A stretch of 64,000 nt of DNA, from assembly GCF_014489415.1 (NCBI RefSeq), contig NZ_CP060822.1:372001-436000 (forward strand), in the 5' to 3' direction. Position 1 is the stretch's first letter, and each line of letters opens with the position of its first letter. This stretch comes from Cylindrospermopsis curvispora GIHE-G1. GTDB taxonomy: Bacteria > Cyanobacteriota > Cyanobacteriia > Cyanobacteriales > Nostocaceae. The translations under genes and the position numbers were made by a program. Shown one piece after another: positions 26,459-34,545 of the stretch. The notes beneath the pieces are model-generated. The model was not told where the DNA came from. It saw only the letters and a program-made list of their open reading frames with translations, and did no database searches.

Positions 26459-27394
26459 ATGGTGAGGCAAGTTCCACCAAAAACTCAACTGGGGGTGGTA
26501 AAATCCAATAAAAATCAGCTTGGGGAGACGATCGCGCCTGAAATTGTCTACCCAGAAAGTGATGGTGAACCCATGGCGGATAATACTAGGCAATTCACAT
26601 GGATTGTCAAAATCAAGGAGAATTTAGAAATACTATTTAAGTCTAATGGGGATGTGTTTGTAGCCGGGGACTTGTTTTGGTATCCAGTAGAGGGTAGCAA
26701 CAAAATTAAACTAGCTCCCGATACCATGGTGGTGTTTGGGAGACCCAAGGGACACCGGGGGTCTTATCGACAGTGGGAGGAGGATAATATTCCTCCCCAG
26801 GTGGTGTTTGAAATTTTATCTCCTGGTAATAGTCAAGATGAAATGGACAAAAAAAAGCTGTTTTATCTGAAACATGGAGTAGAAGAGTATTATGTGTATG
26901 ACCCAGATAGAATTAGTCTAGAAGTATCTATTAGGGAAAATAATTCATTTAAAGAGATTAAGGATTTTAGTGTTTGGACTAGTCCAAGAATGAATGTACG
27001 GTTTGATATGACGGGAGATGAATTAGTCATCTACTATCCAGATGGTGGTAGGTTTCTTAGTCCTGTAGAGTTGAGCAATTATGCAGAACAAGAAAATCAA
27101 CGTGCAGAACGGGAAAGACTGCTTAAAGAACAAGAAAGATTTCTGAAAGAGCAAGAAACTCAGCGTGCAGAACAAGAAAGACTGCTTAAAGAACAAGAAA
27201 GATTTCTGAAAGAGCAGGAAACTCAGCGTGCAGAACAGGAAAGACTGCTTAAAGAACAAGAAAGATTTCTGAAAGAGCAGGAAACTCAACGTGCAGAACA
27301 AGAAAGACTGCTTAAAGAGCAGGAACAACTAAAGTATCAAACCTTACTAGCACAATTAAAAGCTAAGGGTATTGATATCAGCACACTCGAATAA
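26459..27394 (+). CDS. Uma2-family nuclease-like protein, array copy 7
   Basis: This is the longest copy at 311 residues, six heptads more than the shortest. The coil repeats the 21-residue block RLLKEQERFLKEQETQRAEQE three times before RLLKEQEQLKYQ. It has SNGDV like copy 3. D88 and E118 are kept. It is the last gene of the array; its 3' flank continues as in the other copies for about 70 bases and then changes. Confidence 0.9.
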   Translation: MVRQVPPKTQLGVVKSNKNQLGETIAPEIVYPESDGEPMADNTRQFTWIVKIKENLEILFKSNGDVFVAGDLFWYPVEGSNKIKLAPDTMVVFGRPKGHRGSYRQWEEDNIPPQVVFEILSPGNSQDEMDKKKLFYLKHGVEEYYVYDPDRISLEVSIRENNSFKEIKDFSVWTSPRMNVRFDMTGDELVIYYPDGGRFLSPVELSNYAEQENQRAERERLLKEQERFLKEQETQRAEQERLLKEQERFLKEQETQRAEQERLLKEQERFLKEQETQRAEQERLLKEQEQLKYQTLLAQLKAKGIDISTLE

Positions 27395-27850
27395 ACTATT
27401 ACCTGGACCGGAATACCCCCGTGAGAAGGGTTTTCTCAACCTGAGATTTTTCTCTACTTAAAACTGAATTTAAGTTTGATGGCTTTTTACAGCGGTAACG
27501 GATGACCCTACAATACCCATAGTGTTTGCGGAATTCCAGATACATGGGAGTTTGGAACTGATATTGACACCATGCTCAATGGCCATTTTTGGCAATAGCG
27601 ATCGCAAACTGCATTGCATAACTAAAATAAACAGAATTAATGTTATAAAAAATGGCTTAAAGAAATGTAGACTAAGTGCCATATCCCCTTGACTTATGCA
27701 AGAAATATGATATTATCAGACAGTGAGGTAATTAATAGCCTCGTGTGGAAATAAAATATAAGTCAAACCATAAGGTGCAGAGCTTTGACGGTCTACATGA
27801 TCTCAGTTCGTGCCAACCAGACTCACCCACCCAAGTAACTACAAGAGTCG
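27395..27850 (+). repeat. End of Uma2 array: DUF29 remnant and promoter block
   Basis: After the Uma2 3' flank and about 60 unique bases comes the DUF29 3' remnant (from about 27529). The promoter TTGACT (27689-27694) and TATTAT (27711-27716) then head the repeated non-coding block. The block stops at CTACAAGAGTCG, where IS sequence starts at about 27851, so an insertion sequence ends the array. Confidence 0.65.
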
Positions 27851-27934
27851 AAGAGATGCCTCTTGTTGGGAGTTAACCAAAAGATAACACCTATGTGAGA
27901 TAATTTATTTTTAGCCAAGTCCAAATCTTGATAA

Positions 27935-28522
27935 CTAAAATAAGTAGGTTCCCATTCGGAAACGAACAAGTCCACAAATAGTCATGATTACCTGTTCATA
28001 CTTACTTGAATTTAATCGAAATCTTTCTTGTGCCACTCTGAATATTTTCACTACACGAATTAAATGTTCAACAAAAATTCGTTCGGAAGCTAACTCTTTA
28101 TTTTTTTCTTTTTGTTCAGACGTTAATTCTTGGTTTTTAGGTTTTTTTGTCGGAGTTTTCATTAACTCCTCTCCTTGATAAGCTTTATCACCACTAAATT
28201 TTTGTTTTTTATCAAATATATTTCTGGTTTCACGGAATAAATTTACATCACTTTTTGGACCAGGTTTACCCGCTACTACATCAACAATATCTTTACCATT
28301 TGGTAAAACGATTAGTTGACTTTTTCTAGTATGACAGGCTTTTTTACCTGAATAATATTTTTTTTGTTCTTGGTACTCTCCAGGTCTGTCTATAGGCTGT
28401 TCATAGCTATCCACTATTAACTCAAATTCTGTTAATATTTCTTTAACGACTTCGTAATCACTGGAGTTTTTTTTTACCTGTTCTAGCAAACTTGGTGGCA
28501 ATAATTCTCCTATTATTGGCAA
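27935..28522 (-). pseudogene. IS5-type transposase, 5' truncated
   Basis: This is the C-terminal two thirds of a DDE transposase of the IS5 superfamily (DDE_Tnp_4 type). The catalytic triad is readable: D in FELIVDSYEQPIDRP, D in FSGDKAYQG and E in ERIFVEHLIRVVKIF. The N-terminal helix-turn-helix part is missing. The matching sequence stops near 28500, where it runs into polysaccharide gene remnants. The IS right end should lie near 27851. The element cannot move by itself in this state. Confidence 0.8.
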
Positions 28523-28735
28523 CCAATAGAGCTACCCAAATTTTTCGCTACAATTTAGCAATGTGGTTAATGACGATTAGAGGAATCTTATTTACACGTG
28601 GTGATAGAATTGTTGTGGGTTCGGTCTTAGGTCCAGAGTCTCTGGCCATTTATGCCATAGTAAGTGATGTTGCATCTGGAATAAATTTCCTTGTAGCGCA
28701 GCCAATTCAACCATTTTTACCTGTGGTTAGTCGCC
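28510..28735 (+). pseudogene. Wzx-like flippase fragment
   Basis: An internal piece of a polysaccharide flippase is recognisable from NLAMWLMTIRGILFTRGDRI, VVGSVLGPESLAIYAIVSD and QPIQPFLPVVSRL, which fit the membrane-helix pattern of Wzx proteins. It lacks both ends. At about 28735 it is joined out of frame to a glycosyltransferase fragment. Confidence 0.65.
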
Positions 28736-29011
28736 TTGCACTATTACCTGTGGCTGAAGCTGATCCAAAATGGTTACCGCATCGGAAACTTACCTGAAGT
28801 GTTGTTGTATTTTAGGGTTGGCAACGGTATGATTAGACGCAGGCATGGATGGGAATATTTGAAAAAAGAGCTTAAATTTTATTACCGAGTAATGCTTAAT
28901 GGACTTATACCGCCTCAAACCCTTGTTGTCTCAGTTTTACTGCGACTGCCATTGCGGTTATTACCAATCAGGCTATTACAATTTTTATATGAAAAAGTGG
29001 TTCGCTACTGA
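28736..29011 (+). pseudogene. Glycosyltransferase family 2 C-terminal fragment
   Basis: YLWLKLIQNGYRIGNLPEVL and YFRVGNGMIRRRHGWEYLKK are typical of the C-terminal part of GT2 enzymes in polysaccharide clusters. The catalytic N-terminal domain is missing. The fragment follows directly on the wzx fragment, so a deletion removed the intervening DNA. Confidence 0.7.
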
Positions 29012-29234
29012 AAATTACGATTCAGACATTTACTGAGTATATCATATCTCATATTATTTAGTGGCTATCCCAGCAAATATCAAGACATACTTTTCTATTT
29101 TGTAAAAACCCATACATAACCTAAGTACAGCCAATAATGGCCCTTGCCTTAACTCCTTACCTGTGCCATCCTGTTTATAACTAGAACCCACTTTCAGCCC
29201 AGTTGTTATACTGCTATCCTCTAAATAGCCCATA

Positions 29235-30665
29235 ATGAGATACATGCTAGAAGTAAAACTTGAAAATCCCAGATTAAAAATCAATGCTTCCAGAGTCAGC
29301 AAAATCTTGCGCTTAATCGCCCCAATTATCTTGACCGCTGACCTCTTTGGACTAGTTATTTCCCTAGCACTAACATCCTATTTAAGGCTTGGACACGTAC
29401 AACTCATACTCAACCCAACCACATGGGCATTTGTCTTACTAATTCTTACAGGGATGTACTTACTAGATACATACCATCCCAATAAGCAAATTGCCGGAAT
29501 GCGAGCTGGGGCCAGGGTCATCATTAGCAACTCTACCACTGCTCTCCTCTGCTCACTGTTAATTTATCTCGCCAACTCCTGGCAAAAAGATTTATCCTTA
29601 GACCCAATAACATTTCTAATTAGCTTAGTCGCTTTTACAATCTGGGCTATCAATATCCGACTATTGGCAGCTCAGTGGGAGCGATCGCACGTACAAAATT
29701 CCTATTGGCTAATGCTGGGCGCTGGGGATAGGTCTATGAAATTTGCCGACATTTTCTCCCAGACCAAGCATAGTGGACAATTGATAGTCCTAACGGAAAA
29801 TCCCCATATACCTAAGCTCAATGGCATGGACCCTCCACTCATCTTAGACAAACTAGATAATCTGCCCAATTGGGCTGACCAAAAGTGGTCTGGAGTAGTT
29901 GTGGGAGATGGCATAGATATATCTGATAACTTACATCAGACATTGATGAAACTTCGCCTACAGGGCATTCCAGTGTATAGACTGCCTGATGCTTGTGAAG
30001 AACTATGTTGGAAAATCTCCCCCTCTTTGCTAGAAGATCATTGGTTCGCCTTCAGTAGTGGGTTCAATTTGGTCTCCGGTAGTCTGAGAATTAGGGTTAA
30101 ACGTGTCATCGATATTATCCTAGCTACTCTATTACTAGTAACACTGTTTCCAATTATGGTAGTGGTGGGAATCTTGATTAAATTGGAGAGTCCCGGACCC
30201 ATTTTCTATAGCCAGATCCGCACAGGACTCCATGGCAAACCATTTCGAGTGTACAAATTCCGCTCCATGTATCGGGATGCGGAAAAAAGAGGGGCTCAAT
30301 GGGCAAGTGAACGGGATCCACGGATCACCACGGTTGGTTACTGGCTGAGGATATTACGCATTGACGAACTACCACAGATTTTGAATGTGTTACGAGGGGA
30401 AATGAGTCTGATTGGTCCCCGTCCAGAAAGACCAGAATTTGATATCAAGCTGAAAGAGGCCATTCCTTACTACGAATTGCGTTATCTGGTCAAACCGGGA
30501 ATTACTGGTTGGGCTCAGGTTCTCTATCCTTATGGAGCTTCCTTGGAGGATTCCTATGAAAAACTGGCTTATGACCTCTACTACATCAAAAATTATTCTC
30601 TATGGTTAGACTTTGCTATCATTTTCAAAACCATCAGAGTGGTCTTTTTAGGTAAAGGTAGATGA
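29235..30665 (+). CDS. Exopolysaccharide initiating sugar transferase (polyprenyl glycosylphosphotransferase)
   Basis: This enzyme transfers a sugar phosphate from a nucleotide sugar to undecaprenyl phosphate, the first step of exopolysaccharide repeat-unit assembly. The N-terminal 150 residues contain about four membrane helices and a middle region is CoA-binding-like. The C-terminal catalytic domain is of the WbaP/ExoY type, with RVKRVIDIILATLLLV, KLESPGPIFYSQIRTGLHGK, FRVYKFRSMYRDAE, IDELPQILNVLRGEMSLIGP and RPERPEF. A methionine at position 4 is an alternative start. The stop overlaps the start of galE (ATGA), so the two are translationally coupled. Confidence 0.92.
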   Translation: MRYMLEVKLENPRLKINASRVSKILRLIAPIILTADLFGLVISLALTSYLRLGHVQLILNPTTWAFVLLILTGMYLLDTYHPNKQIAGMRAGARVIISNSTTALLCSLLIYLANSWQKDLSLDPITFLISLVAFTIWAINIRLLAAQWERSHVQNSYWLMLGAGDRSMKFADIFSQTKHSGQLIVLTENPHIPKLNGMDPPLILDKLDNLPNWADQKWSGVVVGDGIDISDNLHQTLMKLRLQGIPVYRLPDACEELCWKISPSLLEDHWFAFSSGFNLVSGSLRIRVKRVIDIILATLLLVTLFPIMVVVGILIKLESPGPIFYSQIRTGLHGKPFRVYKFRSMYRDAEKRGAQWASERDPRITTVGYWLRILRIDELPQILNVLRGEMSLIGPRPERPEFDIKLKEAIPYYELRYLVKPGITGWAQVLYPYGASLEDSYEKLAYDLYYIKNYSLWLDFAIIFKTIRVVFLGKGR

Positions 30666-31645
30666 ATAAAAAGGTTTTAGTGACTGGGGGTGCAGGCTAT
30701 ATTGGCTCCCATGTGGTGCTTCAGTTAGCTGAATCGGGATATGATATAGTAGTATATGATAATTGCTCCACTGGTACGCCTGATTCCGTACTTCATGGGG
30801 AGCTAGTTATTGGTGATTTATCAGATATAGACCGACTTTACCAAATATTTAGCCAGCACAGATTTAGTGCGGTATTACATTTTGCAGCTAGTTTAGTGGT
30901 CCCAGAGTCTGTAGCCCATCCCCTAGACTACTATACTAACAACACCCGTAACACACTCAACCTGCTACGGTGCTGTAGTGTGATGGGAGTCAACCAGTTT
31001 GTTTTTTCCAGCACAGCTGCAGTTTATGGTCAACCCCAGGAAAATCCTGTAACAGAAGATAGTCCCACCTTACCCATGAATCCTTACGGTCGTTCCAAGC
31101 TGATGAGCGAGTGGATAATTCAGGATCATGGATTGGCATCTGATTTTCGCTACGTAATTTTACGGTACTTTAATGTTGCTGGAGCCGATTCCCGGGGGAG
31201 ACTTGGTTCCAACTCACCCCATGCCAACCACCTAATTGCCAATGCTTGTAATGTGGCACTGAAACGCCAACCGGAACTCAAGATTTTCGGTGTGGATTTT
31301 CCCACTGTGGATGGTACGGGAGTGCGTGATTATATTCATGTAGAAGATTTAGCTTCAGCCCATGTGGATGCCTTGAAGTATTTGGAGAATAATGGAACGT
31401 CCCAAATTTTAAACTGTGGGTACGGTAAAGGTTATAGTGTGTTGCAAGTAGTAGAAAGAATCAGAGCTATTTCTGGGATGGATATTCCCATAACCATAGC
31501 CAGTCGTCGTCCGGGGGATCCAGCTTGTGTGACTGCTCATGCACAGAAGATTAAGCAAGTTCTCAATTGGGAACCTAAGTATGATAACCTGGATGATATA
31601 ATATCTACCACTCTGGATTGGGAAAAAAGTAAAGCCACCAGGTAG
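30662..31645 (+). CDS. galE: UDP-glucose 4-epimerase
   Basis: GalE interconverts UDP-glucose and UDP-galactose using NAD. The Rossmann motif GGAGYIGSH (residues 9-17), the catalytic Y142-G-R-S-K146 and the FNVAGAD region are all present. The C-terminal part has VRDYIHVEDLASAHVDAL. At 327 residues it is full length. It overlaps the initiating transferase gene by four bases and should supply UDP-galactose to the same pathway. Confidence 0.93.
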   Translation: MNKKVLVTGGAGYIGSHVVLQLAESGYDIVVYDNCSTGTPDSVLHGELVIGDLSDIDRLYQIFSQHRFSAVLHFAASLVVPESVAHPLDYYTNNTRNTLNLLRCCSVMGVNQFVFSSTAAVYGQPQENPVTEDSPTLPMNPYGRSKLMSEWIIQDHGLASDFRYVILRYFNVAGADSRGRLGSNSPHANHLIANACNVALKRQPELKIFGVDFPTVDGTGVRDYIHVEDLASAHVDALKYLENNGTSQILNCGYGKGYSVLQVVERIRAISGMDIPITIASRRPGDPACVTAHAQKIKQVLNWEPKYDNLDDIISTTLDWEKSKATR

Positions 31646-31745
31646 GTGATTGTTTTAAATTGGACTTCGTTATTTATTGCCTTATTCGTGTAAGCTTGAC
31701 AAGCTAAAAGGAGATAGGGAATAAATTCACTTTCTCAAAGCTCAA

Positions 31746-31806
31746 GTCGGTTGAAAACCGACTAATTTTGTCATATTGTAGGTTAGGTTGAGAAAACCTA
31801 ACCTAC
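31746..31806. repeat. Two adjacent perfect inverted repeats after galE
   Basis: GTCGGTT (31746-31752) pairs with AACCGAC (31756-31762). GTAGGTTAGGTT (31778-31789) pairs perfectly with AACCTAACCTAC (31795-31806). Neither is followed by a T run, so they look like REP-type hairpins more than a classical terminator. Related hairpin sequence recurs near 37000 and 42745. Confidence 0.6.
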
Positions 31807-31905
31807 GGTACAATACAGTATGATGTTGATAACGACCATAGAAGTCTTGTATAGACCATACATACCAAGTTTCCACAAAAGTTCTAAACAAGGAGATAAT
31901 GAATC

Positions 31906-32730
31906 ATGTATCAAAGTGAAGCACCTCCACTAAAAACCATACCCACTGATTTACCCAGTAAGGATATTGATGAAGAATTAAACTCCACAATTCATCCCCG
32001 TCCACCCTGGGAAACCTTGCCCACCATGTATGACTTACCTAGTGAAAATCCGGAGGAACCAGGGTTGCCAGACGAATTTCATAACTTTCAGCCTCAATTA
32101 TTGCGCGAAACTTGCCAATCTTCGGTTTATCCCCGAGAGGAAATGTTCATTGGTACAGATTTAAACTTGTACTATGATGTGCATCATTTCTCATGGTATA
32201 AAAGACCAGATTGGTTTTTAGTATTAGGCGCACCTGCTTCCGAAACCCAGCAAGATATGCGGTTGAGTTATGTGATTTGGCAAGAGGGATTCGCTCCATT
32301 TTTAATCGTGGAATTATTATCGCCAGGTACAGAAGCGGAAGATTTAGGAAAAACATTAAGAAGTGCCAATAAACCCCCAACAAAATGGCAAACCTATGAG
32401 CAGTATTTGCGCTCACCTTACTATATCATTTTCGACAGATATGAAAATCAACTGCGAGTATTCCAACTATTGGGAATAAAATATCAAGCGGTGGAACTGA
32501 CAGAGCCAAAATTCTGGTTTCCTGAGCTAAAATTGGGGTTGGGAGTTTGGTCAGGAAAATATCAAGGTACAGAAGGTTTATGGCTACGTTGGTATAATGA
32601 AGATGGTGATTGGATAGCTACTTTAGCTGAAACAGCAGAACGGGAAAAACTACGAGCAGAACAGGAAAAACTACGGGCGGACAAATTAGCTGAAAAATTG
32701 GCAGCTCTGGGTGTAAGTTTCGATGAATGA
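31906..32730 (+). CDS. Uma2-family (DUF820) protein, divergent
   Basis: This is a 274-residue Uma2-type PD-(D/E)XK-like protein of a different subfamily from the array. It has YKRPDWFLVLG in place of APDTMVVFG, a VELLSPGTEAED active-site strand and KWQTYEQYLRSPYYIIFDR. It has a proline-rich N-terminal extension of about 90 residues. The C-terminus has a short coil (AEREKLRAEQEKLRADKLAE) like the array proteins but without expansion. AAGGAG nine bases before the ATG supports the start. Substrate is unknown. Confidence 0.82.
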   Translation: MYQSEAPPLKTIPTDLPSKDIDEELNSTIHPRPPWETLPTMYDLPSENPEEPGLPDEFHNFQPQLLRETCQSSVYPREEMFIGTDLNLYYDVHHFSWYKRPDWFLVLGAPASETQQDMRLSYVIWQEGFAPFLIVELLSPGTEAEDLGKTLRSANKPPTKWQTYEQYLRSPYYIIFDRYENQLRVFQLLGIKYQAVELTEPKFWFPELKLGLGVWSGKYQGTEGLWLRWYNEDGDWIATLAETAEREKLRAEQEKLRADKLAEKLAALGVSFDE

Positions 32731-33277
32731 AAACGCTCATTAATATCTACCCAAACCTACCTAGATATTAACAATCTGGGTAGATGGGGTGAGCGTGCAT
32801 GACTCCGCCAGAAAAAAGAGTTACCTACCATCAGGTAAGGTTGGCTACGAAAGACAGGTCATGACACCTACAAATTAACTCCAGTTTGTAGCTCTGTCGG
32901 TAACTTCAACAAAAGGCGAGACATCTTAGAAAGCCCTCTGAACTACCATGACAAGCCTGTTTTTCATTGTCGAGGAGCACATTACTAAGGACTGGTCAAA
33001 CCGACCAAATTAAACTATGTCAAACTTCGTTTTTCTAATTGATGCCAACAAACAGCCAATGAATCCAATTCATCCGGTACACGCGAGAAAATCGACCATT
33101 GCGCCCGATTCACGGTTTTTGCACAGGTGACATTGTGAAAACGGTCATCCCGAACTGGAAGGCAATCGCTCCCTGATAAATCTACTTTGAATGTAGGGAG
33201 GCACAATTATTTGTAGGGTGGGTTAGCGATAGCGTCAACAAACGATTAAACAAATTGGCAGCTTTAGGGAGCTAAAT
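32731..33277. other. Intergenic region with a nested hairpin
   Basis: This 547-base gap has no convincing gene. Just after the Uma2 stop is a nested hairpin: ACGCTCA (32733-32739) pairs with TGAGCGT (32790-32796), and inside it ATCTACCCA (32745-32753) pairs with TGGGTAGAT (32777-32785). It could act as a terminator, although no T run follows. A partial copy of the dispersed repeat (TAGGGAGGCACAATTATTTG) lies near 33195. Confidence 0.5.
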
Positions 33278-33721
33278 ATGAATTTAGAAGCTGAATATGA
33301 CCTGGATTTCTATGCTTGGATCAATAAAAATGTGAAATTATTGCGGTGTGGCTGTTTGTCAGAAATTGACGCCGAACACATTGCTCAAGAGTTAGAAAGC
33401 ATGGGAAAGCGCGATCGCCGTCAACTTCGTTGCCGCTTACAGGTTTTAATTATGCATCTACTCAAATGGCAATATCAGCCAGACAAACAAAGCAAGAGTT
33501 GGTTAGCTACTATAGATCATCAACGAGAGGAAATCCAAGCTCTACTCCTGGATAGTCCAAGTCTCCGTAGGGATTTAGAAACCGCACTGGTAACGGTTTA
33601 TGCTAAAGCTGTGCGTGATGCCCAGGAAGAAACATCTCTCCCAGAAACCGCATTTCCCCTGTCTTGTCCCTTTGCGCTAGAAGAAATTCTAGCTGTACGT
33701 TTCTTACCTGAGGCGCTATAG
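33278..33721 (+). CDS. DUF29 family protein
   Basis: This is a third DUF29 protein (147 residues). It shows YDLDFYAWINKNVKLLRCGC, DAEHIAQELESMGKRDRRQL and LQVLIMHLLKWQYQ. Function is unknown. It is followed by an IS200-type element. It is more distant from the pair at 15409-16432 than those are from one another. Confidence 0.87.
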   Translation: MNLEAEYDLDFYAWINKNVKLLRCGCLSEIDAEHIAQELESMGKRDRRQLRCRLQVLIMHLLKWQYQPDKQSKSWLATIDHQREEIQALLLDSPSLRRDLETALVTVYAKAVRDAQEETSLPETAFPLSCPFALEEILAVRFLPEAL

Positions 33722-33779
33722 AAAAATTAGACTGCCCATCACCATGATAAAAAATATACTGAAACTCTAGAATGGAATT

Positions 33780-34436
33780 AAGCTTCTCCGGTCTGAAGAC
33801 ACGGAGATTTCTGAAGAGTCCATAAACGAACTTTCTGAGGCTGGCTTAAACAGCCTCTACTGATTCCGCTAAGATCAATGTTCGACCTTCAATGTTTGTT
33901 GATTTCAAAAGTATAGTTGAGATATGATTTACTTGTCAATAGCAGCCACGAAACAATATGAAGACAACACTGGAATACAGAATAGGAAATCACTCAAAAG
34001 GTAATGCAGTAGTGCATCTTGTATGGATACCTAAACGCCGAAAAAAGGTATTATCTGGAGAGATAGCTAAACGCCTTCGACAGATAATTTACGAACTAGC
34101 CAAAGAAAAAGACTGGGATATCCTCGCTCTTGAGGTTGCACCATGTTCATTTATTTGTAGAACATCAACCAGATGTTGCTATAAATCAAGTGGTTAAAGC
34201 TTTTAAAGGACGGTCATCTTGCTTGTTAAGACGAAAATTTCCTGAATTACTTAAACTTCCTAGCCTATGGACTAATAGTTATTTTTATTCCACTGCTGGA
34301 CAGGTTTCAGCAGATGTTATTAAAAGGTATATTGAAGATCCGCATCACGGTTAAATATCAAGGCGAATAAATTCGCCGTTGGCACTTCCTGTCTAAAGCC
34401 AAGTGGCTTCCGTGCCTTTCGGCGATTTTCTTGTGA
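33780..34436 (+). mobile_element. IS200/IS605-type element with frameshifted tnpA
   Basis: The left end has the hairpin CTCCG...CGGAG near 33786-33806. The right end has imperfect palindromes, including GGCGAA...TTCGCC. Both ends match the copies at 16936 and 42958. As in this family there are no terminal inverted repeats. The single transposase gene is broken. This is the most complete of the three copies. Confidence 0.82.
33958..34354 (+). pseudogene. tnpA: IS200-type Y1 transposase TnpA, frameshifted
   Basis: TnpA is a single-strand HUH/Y1 transposase. The 5' frame reads HLVWIPKRRKKVLSGEIAKR to WDILALEVAP. The 3' frame continues HHVHLFVEHQPDVAIN, which includes the HUH motif, and ends with YFYSTAGQVSADVIKRYIED with the catalytic tyrosine. 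A short deletion at about 34140, next to the HUH motif, joins the two in different frames. The copy at 43040-43400 carries the same deletion. Confidence 0.85.
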
Positions 34437-34545
34437 TTCTGACAAAAATTCAACTATCAAGGTTATCCCTTGTGGCTAATCCTCCAGACCTTTACGGGTC
34501 TTAGTTTCTAGCCAACGAATCCCACGATTTAACCGACTTTAGCCG

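Noticed and set aside
29054-29236. Minus-strand frame before the sugar transferase gene
   Set aside because: About 60 codons with no family match, overlapping the leader of the convincing plus-strand gene; possibly an old remnant but not supportable.
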